Source: Hydractinia symbiolongicarpus (lineage: Eukaryota > Cnidaria > Hydrozoa > Anthoathecata > Hydractiniidae). Taken from it: a stretch of DNA of 64,000 nucleotides. Positions 23,150 through 35,800 of this stretch are shown here, one piece after another (positions within the stretch are counted from its first letter, which is position 1; each line of letters begins with the position of its first letter). The stretch is taken from assembly GCF_029227915.1 (NCBI RefSeq), contig NC_079876.1:10294001-10358000 (forward strand), read 5' to 3'. Both the position numbers and the translations under genes were made by a program. A model generated the notes under the pieces. It saw only the letters and a program-made list of their open reading frames with translations, ran no database searches and was not told where the DNA came from.

Positions 23150-26100
23150 CACCGTTAGAAAGTCAATAAAATGTAGTTTTTGAAACTGTCGCTATTTCTT
23201 CAGCGCGCAATAACGGCTAGGATTGGTCCCACAGTAAAAAATGACTTATTAATTTAAGTTTTAAATAAAGTGCTACCACAGCGCCCAGTGTAATCGCTGA
23301 GTTCCGGCAATCATGTCAAATTGAGAAGAATGTTATTTCTTGGAGTCCAATTTTCTCATTTATCACATTTATTAGGTCACAGTCCAAAGTTAGTTCAATT
23401 AAGTCCCACAGTCAATCGTTTCATTGTTAAAAGCGATGCAACCTAGTAATATCAAAAAAATATCGCTAAATACATGTTGGTACGAATATGTGACGCAACT
23501 GTTGTAACTCAAGCGGACTGACACTGTTAGAAAGTCAATAAAATGAAGTTTTTGAAACTGTCGCTATTTCTTCAGCGCGCAATAACGGCTAGGATTGGTC
23601 CCACAGTAAAAAATGACTTATTTATCTAAACTTTTAAGTGAAGCGCTGCCACAACGCCCAGTGTAATCGCTGAGTTCCGGCAATCACGTCAAATTAAGAA
23701 GAATGTTTTTTGTTGGAGGCCAGTTGGCTCACTTATAGCATTTATATGGTCACAGTGCAAAATCAGTTCAATTTAGTCCCACAGTCAATCGTTTCACTGT
23801 TAAAAGCGATGCAACCTAGTAATATCAAAACAAATATTGCTTAATACATGTTGGTACGAATATGTGACGCAACCGTTGTAACTCAAACGGACTGAAACCG
23901 TTAGAAAGTCAATAAAATGTAGTTTTTGAAACTGTCGCTATTTCTTTAGCGCGCGATAACGGCTACGATTGGTCCCACAGTAAAAAATGACTTTTTTAGC
24001 TTAATTCTTAAATGAAGTGCTACCACAGCGCCCAGTGTAATCGCTGAGTTCCGGCAATCATGTGAAATTGAGAAGAATGTTATTTCTTGGAGTCCAATTT
24101 TCTCATTTATCACATTTATTAGGTCACAGTCCAAAGTTAGTTCAATTAAGTTTCACAGTCAATCGTTTCATTGTTAAAAGCGATGCAACCTAGTAATATC
24201 AAAAAAAATATCGCTAAATACATGGTGGTACGAATATGTGACGCCACCGTTAAAACTCAAACGGACTGACACCGTTAGAAAGTCAATAAAATGTAGTTTT
24301 TGAAACTGTCGCTATTTCTTTAGCGCGCGATAACGGCTAAGATTGGTCCCACAGTAAAAAATGACTTATTAATCTAAGTTTTTAAATGAAGTGCTACCAC
24401 AGCGCCCAGTGTAATCGCTGAGTTCCGGCAATCATGTGAAATTGAGAAGAATGTTATTTCTTGGAGTCCAATTTTCTCATTTATCACATTTATTAGGTCA
24501 CAGTCCAAAGTTAGTTCAATTAAGTTTCACAGTCAATCGTTTCATTGTTAAAAGCGATGCAACCTAGTAATATCAAAAAAAATATCGCTAAATACATGTT
24601 GGTACGAATATGTGACCCAACCGTTGAAACTCAAACGGACTGACACCGTTAGAAAGTCAGTGAAATGTAGTATTTGAAACTGTCTCTATTTCTTCAGCGC
24701 GCGCTTACGGCTAGGATTGGTCCCACAGTAAAAAAATGACTTTTTTAGCTTAATTCTTAAATAAAGTGCTACCACAGCGCCCAGTAAAATCGCTGAGTTC
24801 GGCCAATCATGTCAAATTGAGAAGAATGTTATTTCTTGAAGTCCAATTTTCTCATTTATCACATTTGTTAAGTCACAGTCCAAAGTTAGTTCAATTAAGT
24901 CCCACGGTCAATCGTTTCATTGTTAAAAACGATGCAACCTAGTAATATCAAAAAAAATATCGCTAAATACATGTTGGTACGAATATGTGACGCAACCGTT
25001 GTAACTCAAACGGACTGACACCGTTAGAAAGTCAATAAAATGTAGTTTTTGAAACTGTTGCTATTTCTTCAGCGCGCAATAACGGCTAGGATTGGTCCCA
25101 CAGTAAAAAATGACTTATTAATTTAAGGTTTAAATAAAGTGCTACCACAGCGCCCAGTGTAATCGCTGAGTTCCGGCAATCATGTCAAATTGAGAAGAAT
25201 GTTATTTCTTGGAGTCCAATTTTCTCATTTATCACATTTATTAGGTCACAGTCCAAAGTTAGTTCAATTAAGTCCCACAGTCAAACGTTTCATTGTTAAA
25301 AGCGATGCAACCTAGTAATATCAAAAAAATATCGCTAAATACATGTTGGTACGAATATGTGACGCAACTGTTGTAACTCAAGCGGACTGACACTGTTAGA
25401 AAGTCAATAAAATGAAGTTTTTGAAACTGTCGCTATTTCTTCAGCGCGCAATAACGGCTAGGATTGGTCCCACAGTAAAAAATAACTTATTTATCTAAAC
25501 TTTTAAGTGAAGCGCTGCCACAACGCCCAGTGTAAACGCTGAGTTCCGGCAATCACGTCAAATTAAGAAGAATGTTTTTTGTTGGAGGCCAGTTGGCTCA
25601 CTTATAGCATTTATATGGTCACAGTGCAAAATCAGTTCAATTTAGTCCCACAGTCAATCGTTTCACTGTTAAAAGCGATGCAACCTAGTAATATCAAAAC
25701 AAATATTGCTTAATACATGTTGGTACGAATATGTGACGCAACCGTTGTAACTCAAACGGACTGAAACCGTTAGAAAGTCAATAAAATGTAGTTTTTGAAA
25801 CTGTCGCTATTTCTTTAGCGCGCGATAACGGCTACGATTGGTCCCACAGTAAAAAATGACTTTTTTAGCTTATTTCTTAAATGAAGTGCTACCACAGCGC
25901 CCAGTGTAATCGCTGAGTTCCGGCAATCATGTGAAATTGAGAAGAATGTTATTTCTTGGAGTCCAATTTTCTCATTTATCACATTTATTAGGTCACAGTC
26001 CAAAGTTAGTTCAATTAAGTTTCACAGTCAATCGTTTCATTGTTAAAAGCGATGCAACCTAGTAATATCAAAAAAAATATCGCTAAATACATGGTGGTAC

Positions 26101-26886
26101 GAATATGTGACGCCACCGTTGAAACTCAAACGGACTGACACCGTTAGAAAGTCAGTGAAATGTAGTATTTGAAACTGTCTCTATTTCTTCAGCGCGCGCT
26201 TACGGCTAGGATTGGTCCCACAGTAAAAAAATGACTTTTTTAGCTTAATTCTTAAATGAAGTGCTACCACAGCGCCCAGTAAAATCGCTGAGTTCCGCCA
26301 ATCATGTCAAATTGAGAAGAATGTTATTTCTTGAAGTCCAATTTTCTCATTTATCACATTTGTTAAGTCACAGTCCAAAGTTAGTTCAATTAAGTCCCAC
26401 GGTCAATCGTTTCATTGTTAAAAGCGATGCAACCTAGTAATATCAAAAAAATATCGCTAAATACATGTTGGTACGAATATGTGGCGCAACCGTTGTAACT
26501 CAAACGGACTGACACCGTTAGAAAGTCAATAAAATGTAGTTTTTGAAACTGTCGCTATTTCTTTAGCGCGCGATAACGGCTAAGATTGGTCCCACAGTAA
26601 AAAATGACTTATTAATCTAAGTTTTTAAATGAAGTGCTACCACAGCGCCCAGTGTAATCGCTGAGTTCCGGCAATCATGTGAAATTGAGAAGAATGTTAT
26701 TTCTTGGAGTCCAATTTTCTCATTTATCACATTTATTAGGTCACAGTCCAAAGTTAGTTCAATTAAGTCCCACAGTCAATCGTTTCAGTGTTAAAAGCAA
26801 TGCAACCTAGTAATATCAAAAAAAATATCGCTAAATACATGTTGGTACGAATATGTGACGCAACCGTTGTAACTTAAACGGACTGA
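23150..26886 (+). repeat. Satellite domain 6: 1869-bp 5-mer pattern, two copies
   Basis: Blocks start at 23150 and 25019. In each, the first three monomers are the AATAAAGTGC type, the AAGCGCTGCCACAACG type and the GGCTACGATTGG/TTTCACAG type, at 1869-bp spacing. The fourth and fifth monomers occur in opposite order in the two blocks (GGCTAAGATTGG then GCGCTTACGG on the left, the reverse on the right), so the second block is not a simple copy. Confidence 0.94.
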
Positions 26887-27633
26887 CACCGTTAGAAAGT
26901 CAATAAAATGTAGTTTTTGAAACTGTCGCTATTTCTTCAGCGCGCGCTTACGGCTAGGATTGGTCCCACAGTAAAAAAATGACTTTTTTAGCTTAATTCT
27001 TAAATGAAGTGCTACCACAGCGCCCAGTAAAATCGCTGAGTTCCGCCAATCATGTCAAATTGAGAAGAATGTTATTTCTTGAAGTCCAATTTTCTCATTT
27101 ATCACATTTGTTAAGTCACAGTCCAAAGTTAGTTCAATTAAGTCCCACGGTCAATCGTTTCATTGTTAAAAGCGATGCAACCTAGTAATATCAAAAAAAT
27201 ATCGCTAAATACATGTTGGTACGAATATGTGGCGCAACCGTTGTAACTCAAACGGACTGACACCGTTAGAAAGTCAATAAAATGTAGTTTTTGAAACTGT
27301 CGCTATTTCTTTAGCGCGCGATAACGGCTAAGATTGGTCCCACAGTAAAAAATGACTTATTAATCTAAGTTTTTAAATGAAGTGCTACCACAGCGCCCAG
27401 TGTAATCGCTGAGTTCCGGCAATCATGTGAAATTGAGAAGAATGTTATTTCTTGGAGTCCAATTTTCTCATTTATCACATTTATTAGGTCACAGTCCAAA
27501 GTTAGTTCAATTAAGTTTCACAGTCAATCGTTTCATTGTTAAAAGCGATGCAACCTAGTAATATCAAAAAAAATATCGCTAAATACATGTTGGTACAAAT
27601 ATGTGACCCAACCGTTGAAACTCAAACGGACTG
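26887..27633 (+). repeat. Satellite domain 7 (2 linking monomers)
   Basis: Two monomers, GCGCGCTTACGG with CCCAGTAAAATCGC and then GGCTAAGATTGG with TTTCACAG, join the 5-mer region to the following 4-mer pair. They match the monomer pair at 26138-26886 closely. Confidence 0.92.
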
Positions 27634-30623
27634 ACACCGTTAGAAAGTCAGTGAAATGTAGTATTTGAAACTGTCTCTATTTCTTCAGCGCGCGCTTACG
27701 GCTAGGATTGGTCCCACAGTAAAAAAATGACTTTTTTAGCTTAATTCTTAAATGAAGTGCTACCACAGCGCCCAGTAAAATCGCTGAGTTCGGCCAATCA
27801 TGTCAAATTGAGAAGAATGTTATTTCTTGAAGTCCAATTTTCTCATTTATCACATTTGTTAAGTCACAGTCCAAAGTTAGTTCAATTAAGTCCCACGGTC
27901 AATCGTTTCATTGTTAAAAACGATGCAACCTAGTAATATCAAAAAAATATCGCTAAATACATGTTGGTACGAATATGTGGCGCAACCGTTGTAACTCAAA
28001 CGGACTGACACCGTTAGAAAGTCAATAAAATGTAGATTTTGAAACTGTCGCTATTACTTCAGCGCGCGCTTACGGCTAGGATTGGTCCCACAGTAAAAAA
28101 ATGACTTTTTTAGCTTAATTCTTAAATGAAGTGCTACCACAGCGCCCAGTAAAATCGCTGAGTTCCGCCAATCATGTCAAATTGAGAAGAATGTTATTTC
28201 TTGAAGTAAAATTTTCTCATTTATCACATTTGTTAAGTCACAGTCCAAAGTTAATTCAATTAAGTCCCACGGTCAATCGTTTCATTGTTAAAAGCGATGC
28301 AACCTAGTAATATCAAAAAAATATCGCTAAATACATGTTGGTACGAATATGTGGCGCAACCGTTGTAACTCAAACGGACTGACACCGTTAGAAAGTCAAT
28401 AAAATGTAGTTTTTAAAACTGTCGCTATTTCTTTAGCGCGCGATAACGGCTAGGATTGGTCCCACAGTAAAAAATGACTTATTAATATAAGTTTTTAAAT
28501 GAAGTGCTACCACAGCGCCCAGTGTAATCGCTGAGTTCCGGCAATCATGTCAAATTGAGAAGAATGTTATTTCTTGGAGTCCAATTTTCTCATTTATCAC
28601 ATTTATTAGGTCACAGTCCAAAGTTAGTTCAATTAAGTCCCACAGTCAATCGTTTCATTGTTAAAAGCGATGCAACCTAGTAATATCAAAAAAAATATCG
28701 CTAAATACATGTTGGTACAAATATGTGACGCAACCGTTGTAACTCAAACGGACTGACACCGTTAGAAAGTCAATAAAATGTAGTTTTTGAAACTGTCGCT
28801 ATTTCTTCAGCGCGCAATAACGGCTAGGATTGGTCCCACAGTAAAAAATGACTTATTTATCTAAACTTTTAAATGAAGTGCTACCACAGCGCCCAGTGTA
28901 ATCGCTGAGTTCCGGCAATCACGTCAAATTAAGAAGAATGTTATTTGTTGGGGTCCAGTTGGCTCACTTATAGCATTTATAAGGTCACAGTCCAAAATCA
29001 GTTCAATTTAGTCCCACAGTCAATCGTTTCACTGTTAAAAGCGAAGCAACCTAGTAATATGAGAAAAATATGGTTAAATACATGTTGGTAAGAATATGTG
29101 ACCCAACCGTTGAAACTCAAACGGACTGACACCGTTAGAAAGTCAGTGAAATGTAGTATTTGAAACTGTCTCTATTTCTTCAGCGCGCGCTTACGGCTAG
29201 GATTGGTCCCACAGTAAAAAAATGACTTTTTTAGCTTAATTCTTAAATGAAGTGCTACCACAGCGCCCAGTAAAATCGCTGAGTTCGGCCAATCATGTCA
29301 AATTGAGAAGAATGTTATTTCTTGAAGTCCAATTTTCTCATTTATCACATTTGTTAAGTCACAGTCCAAAGTTAGTTCAATTAAGTCCCACGGTCAATCG
29401 TTTCATTGTTAAAAACGATGCAACCTAGTAATATCAAAAAAATATCGCTAAATACATGTTGGTACGAATATGTGGCGCAACCGTTGTAACTCAAACGGAC
29501 TGACACCGTTAGAAAGTCAATAAAATGTAGATTTTGAAACTGTCGCTATTACTTCAGCGCGCGCTTACGGCTAGGATTGGTCCCACAGTAAAAAAATGAC
29601 TTTTTTAGCTTAATTCTTAAATGAAGTGCTACCACAGCGCCCAGTAAAATCGCTGAGTTCCGCCAATCATGTCAAATTGAGAAGAATGTTATTTCTTGAA
29701 GTAAAATTTTCTCATTTATCACATTTGTTAAGTCACAGTCCAAAGTTAATTCAATTAAGTCCCACGGTCAATCGTTTCATTGTTAAAAGCGATGCAACCT
29801 AGTAATATCAAAAAAATATCGCTAAATACATGTTGGTACGAATATGTGGCGCAACCGTTGTAACTCAAACGGACTGACACCGTTAGAAAGTCAATAAAAT
29901 GTAGTTTTTAAAACTGTCGCTATTTCTTTAGCGCGCGATAACGGCTAGGATTGGTCCCACAGTAAAAAATGACTTATTAATATAAGTTTTTAAATGAAGT
30001 GCTACCACAGCGCCCAGTGTAATCGCTGAGTTCCGGCAATCATGTCAAATTGAGAAGAATGTTATTTCTTGGAGTCCAATTTTCTCATTTATCACATTTA
30101 TTAGGTCACAGTCCAAAGTTAGTTCAATTAAGTCCCACAGTCAATCGTTTCATTGTTAAAAGCGATGCAACCTAGTAATATCAAAAAAAATATCGCTAAA
30201 TACATGTTGGTACAAATATGTGACGCAACCGTTGTAACTCAAACGGACTGACACCGTTAGAAAGTCAATAAAATGTAGTTTTTGAAACTGTCGCTATTTC
30301 TTCAGCGCGCAATAACGGCTAGGATTGGTCCCACAGTAAAAAATGACTTATTTATCTAAACTTTTAAATGAAGTGCTACCACAGCGCCCAGTGTAATCGC
30401 TGAGTTCCGGCAATCACGTCAAATTAAGAAGAATGTTATTTGTTGGGGTCCAGTTGGCTCACTTATAGCATTTATAAGGTCACAGTCCAAAATCAGTTCA
30501 ATTTAGTCCCACAGTCAATCGTTTCACTGTTAAAAGCGAAGCAACCTAGTAATATGAGAAAAATATGGTTAAATACATGTTGGTAAGAATATGTGACCCA
30601 ACCGTTGAAACTCAAACGGACTG
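27634..30623 (+). repeat. Satellite domain 8: near-identical 1495-bp 4-mer HOR, two copies
   Basis: Copies lie at 27634-29129 and 29130-30623. Private markers repeat at 1495 bp: TGTAGATTTTGAAACTG (28031/29526), CTTGAAGTAAAATTTTC (about 28201/29696), GACTTATTAATATAAG, and TTGTTGGGGTCCAGTTGGC (about 28946/30441). On reading I see almost no differences between the copies, making this one of the most recent block duplications in the window. Confidence 0.95.
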
Positions 30624-32863
30624 ACACCGTTAGAAAGTCAGTGAAATGTAGTATTTGAAACTGTCTCTATTTCTTCAGCGCGCGCTTACGGCTAGGATTG
30701 GTCCCACAGTAAAAAATGACTTTTTCAGCTTAATTCTTAAATGAATTGCTACCACAGCGCACAGTAAAATCGCTGAGTTCCGCCAATCATGTCAAATTGA
30801 GAAGAATGTTATTTCTTGAAATCTAATTTTCTCACTTATAGCATTTATAAGGTCACAGTCCAAAATCAGTTCAATTTTGTCCCACAGTCAATCGTTTCAC
30901 TGTTAAAAGCAAAGCAACCTAGTAATATGAGAAAAATATCGCCAAATACATGTTGGTACGAATATGTGACCCAACCGTTGAAACTCAAACGGACTGACAC
31001 CGTTAGAAAGTCAGTGAAATGTAGTATTTAAAACTGTCTCTATTTCTTCAGCGCGCGCTTACGGCTAGGATTGGTCCCACAGTAAAAAATGACTTTTTTA
31101 GCTTAATTCTTAAATGAAGTGCTACCACAGCGCCCAGTAAAATCGCAGAGTTCCGCCAATCATGTCAAATTGAGAAGAATGTTTTTTCTTGAAATCCAAT
31201 TTTCTCATTTATCACATTTGTTAGGTCACAGTCCAGAGTTAGTTCAATTAAGTCCCAAGGTCAATCGTTTCATTGTTAAAAGCGATGCAACCTAGTAATA
31301 TCAAAAAAATATCGCTAAATACATGTTGGTACGAATATGTGACCCAACCGTTGTAACTCAAACGGACTGACACCGTTAGAAAGTCAATAAAAAGTAGTTT
31401 TTGAAACTGTCGCTATTTCTTCAGCGCGCGATAACGGCTGGGATTGGTCCCACAGTAAAAAATGACTTATTAATCTAAGTTTTTAAACGAAGTGCTACCA
31501 CAGCGCCCAGTGTAATCGCTGAGTTCCGGCAATCACGTCAAATTAAGAAGAATGTTATTTGTTGGAGTCCAGTTGGCTCACTTATAGCATTTATATGGTC
31601 ACAGTCCAAAATCAGTTCAATTAAGTCCCACAGTCAATCGTTTCATTGCTAAAAGCGATGCAACATAGTAATATCAAAAAAATATCGCTAAATACATGTT
31701 GGTACGAATATGTGATGCAACCGTTGTAACTCAAACGGACTGACACCGTTAGAAAGTCAATAAAATGTAGTTTTTGAAACTGTCGCTATTTCTTTAGCGC
31801 GCGATGACGGCTAGGATTGGTCCCACAGTAAAAAATGACTTATTAATCTAAGTTTTTAAATGAAGTGCTGCCACAGCGCCCAGTGTAATCGCTGAGTTCC
31901 GGCAATCATGTGAAATTGAGAAGAATGTTATTTCTTGAAGTCCAATTTTCTCATTTATCACATTTATTAGGTCACAGTCCAAAGTTAGTTCAATTAAGTT
32001 TCACAGTCAATCGTTTCATTGTTAAAAGCGATGCAACCTAGTAATATCAAAAAAAATTTCGCTAAATACATGTTGGTACGAATATGTGACCCAACCGTTG
32101 AAACTCAAACGGACTGACACCGTTAGAAAGTCAGTGAAATGTAGTATTTGAAACTGTCTCTATTTCTTCAGCGCGCGCTTACGGCTAGGATTGGTCCCAC
32201 AGTAAAAAAATGACTTTTTTAGCTTAATTCTTAAATGAAGTGCTACCACAGCGCCCAGTAAAATCGCTGAGTTCCGCCAATCATGTCAAATTGAGAAGAA
32301 TGTTATTTCTTGAAGTCCAATTTTCTCATTTATCACATTTGTTAAGTCACAGTCCAAAGTTAGTTCAATTAAGTCCTACGGTCAATCGTTTCATTGTTAA
32401 AAGCGATGCAACCTAGTAATATCAAAAAAATATCGCTAAATACATGTTGGTACGAATATGTGGCGCAACCGATGTCACTCAAACGGACTGACACCGTTGG
32501 AAAGTCAATAAAATGTAGTTTTTGAAACTGTCGCTATTTCTTCAGCGCGCGATAACGGCTAGGATTGGTCCCACACTAAAAAATGACTTATTAATCTAAG
32601 TTTTTAAATGAAGTGCTACCACAGCGCCCAGTGTAATGGCTGAGTTCCGGCAATCATGTCAAATTGAGAAGAATGTTATTTCTTGGAGTCCAATTTTCTC
32701 ATTTATCACATTTATTAGGTTACAGTCCAAAGTTAGTTCAATTAAGTCCCACAGTCAATCGTTTCATTGTTAAAAGCGATGCAACCTAGTAATATCAAAA
32801 AAATATCGCTAAATACATGTTGGTACGAATATGTGACGCAACCGTTGTAACTCAAACGGACTG
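30624..32863 (+). repeat. Satellite domain 9 (6 monomers, mosaic)
   Basis: Six monomers without a clear HOR. The first is a mosaic: its left half is the GCGCGCTTACGG type, but from about 30830 it switches to the CTCACTTATAGCATTTATAAGG subtype. A further monomer at about 31560 carries the same divergent segment in another background. Confidence 0.92.
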
Positions 32864-35800
32864 ACACCGTTAGAAAGTCAATAAAATGAAGTTTTTGAAA
32901 CTGTCGCTATTTCTTCAGCGCGCAATAACGGCTAGGATTTGTCCCATAGTAAAAAATGACTTATTTATCTAAATTTTTAAATGAAGCGCTACCACAGCGC
33001 CCAGTGTAATCGCTGAGTTCCGGCAATCCCGTCAAATTAAGAAGAATGTTTTTTCTTGGAGTCCAATTGTCTCATTTATCACATTTATCAGGTCACAGTC
33101 CTAAAGTTAGTTCAATTAAGTCCTACAGTCATTCGTTTCATTGTTAAAAGCGAGGCAACCTAGTAATATCAAAAAAAATATCGCCTAATACATGTTGGTA
33201 CGAATATGTGACCCAACCGTTGTAACTCAAACGGACTGACACCGTTAGAAAGTCAATGAAATGTAGTTTATGAAACTGTCAATAGTTCTTCAGCGCGCGA
33301 TAACGGCTAGGATTGGTCCCACAGTAAAGAATGTCTTATTTATCTAAATTTTTAAATGAAGCGCTACCACAGCGCCCAGTGTAATCGCTGAGTTCCGGCA
33401 ATCCCGTCAAATTAAGAAGAATGTTTTTTCTTGGAGTCCAATTGTCTCATTTATCACATTTATCATGTCACAGTCCAAAAGTTAGTTCAATTAAGTCCCA
33501 CAGTCATTCGTTTCATTGTTAAAAGCGATGCAACCTAGTAATATCAAAAAAATATCGCTAAATACATGTTGGTACGAATATATGGAGCAACTGATGTAAC
33601 TCAAACGGACTGACACCGTTAGAAAGTCAATAAAATGTAGTTTTTGAAACTGTCGCTATTTCTTCAGCGCGCGATAACGGCTAGGATTGGTCCCACACTA
33701 AAAAATGACTTATTAATCTAAGTTTTTAAATGAAGCGCTACCACAGCGCCCAGTGTAATCGCTGAGTTCCGGCAATCCCGTCAAATTAAGAATAATGTTT
33801 TTTCTTAAAGTCCAATTGTCTCATTTATCACATTTATCAGGTCACAGTCCTAAAGTTAGTTCAATTAAGTCCCACAGTCAATCGTTTCATTGTTAAAAGC
33901 GATGCAACCTAGTAATATCAAAAAAATATCGCTAAATACATGTCAGTACGAATATGTGACGTAACCGTTGTAACTCAAACGGATTGACACCGTTAGAAAG
34001 TCAATAAAATGAAGTTTTTGAAACTGTCGCTATTTCTTCAGCGCGCAATAACGGCTAGGATTTGTCCCACAGTAAAAAATGACTTATTTATCTAAATTTT
34101 TAAATGAAGCGCTACCACAGCGCCCAGTGTAATCGCTGAGTTCCGGCAATCCCGTCAAATTAAGAATAATGTTTTTTCTTGGAGTCCAATTGTCTCATTT
34201 ATTACATTTATCAGGTCACAGTCCAAAAGTTAGTTCAATTAAGTCCCACAGTCATTCGTTTCATTGTTAAAAGCGATGCAACCTAGTAATATCAAAAAAA
34301 ATATCGCTAAATACATGTTGGTACGAATATGTGACCCAACCGTTGTAACTCAAACGGACTGACACCGTTAGAAAGTCAATGAAATGTAGTTTTTGAAACT
34401 GTCGGTATTTCTCCAGCGCGCGATAACGGCTAGGATTGGTCCCACACTAAAAAATGACTTATCAATCTAAGTTTTTAAATGAAGTGCTACCACAGCGCCC
34501 AGTGTAATGGCTGAGTTCCGGCAATCATGTGAAATTGAGAAGAATGTTATTTCTTGGAGTCCAATTTTCTCATTTATCACATTTATTAAGTTACAGTCCA
34601 AAGTTAGTTCAATTAAGTCCCACAGTCATTCGTTTCATTGTTAAAAGCGATGCAACCTAGTAATATCAAAACAAATATCGCTAAATACATGTTGGTACGA
34701 ATATGTGGCGCAACCGATGTAACTCAAACGGACTGACACCGTTAGAAAGTCAATAAATTGTAGTTTTTGAAACTGTCGGTATTTCTCCAGCGCGCGATAA
34801 CGGCTAGGATTGGTCCCACACTAAAAAATGACTTATTAATCTAAGTTTTTAAATGAAGCGCTACCACAGCGCCCAGTGTAATCGCTGAGTTCCGGCAATC
34901 CCGTCAAATTAAGAATAATGTTTTTTCTTGGAGTCCAATTGTCTCATTTATCACATTTATCAGGTCACAGTCCAAAAGTTAGTTCAATTAAGTCCCACAG
35001 TCAATCGTTTCATTGTTAAAAGCGATGCAACCTAGTAATATCAAAAAAATATCGCTAAATACATGTTGGTACGAATATGTGACGTAACCGTTGTAACTCA
35101 AACGGACTGACACCGTTAGAAAGTCAATAAAATGAAGTTTTTGAAACTGTCGCTATTTCTTCAGCGCGCAATAACGGCTAGGATTTGTCCCACAGTAAAA
35201 AATGACTTATTTATCTAAATTTTAAAATGAAGCGCTACCACAGCGCCCAGTGTAATCGCTGAGTTCCGGCAATCCCGTCAAATTAAGAATAATGTTTTTT
35301 CTTGGAGTCCAATTGTCTCATTTATCACATTTTTCAGGTCACAGTCCAAAAGTTAGTTCAATTAAGTCCCACAGTCATTCGTTTCATTGTTAAAAGCGAT
35401 GCAACCTAGTAATATCAAAAACAATATCGCTAAATACATGTTGGTACGAATATGTGACCCAACCGTTGTAACTCAAACGGACTGACACCGTTAGAAAGTC
35501 AATGAAATGTAGTTTATGAAACTGTCGATAGTTCTTCAGCGCGCGATAACGGCTAGGATTGGTCCCACAGTAAAGAATGTCTTATTTATCTAAATTTTTA
35601 AATGAAGCGCTACCACAGCGCCCAGTGTAATCGCTGAGTTCCGGCAATCCCGTCAAATTAAGAAGAATGTTTTTTCTTGGAGTCCAATTTTCTCATTTAT
35701 CACATTTATCATGTCACAGTCCAAAAGTTAGTTCAATTAAGTCCCACAGTCATTCGTTTCATTGTTAAAAGCGATGCAACCTAGTAATATCAAAACAAAT

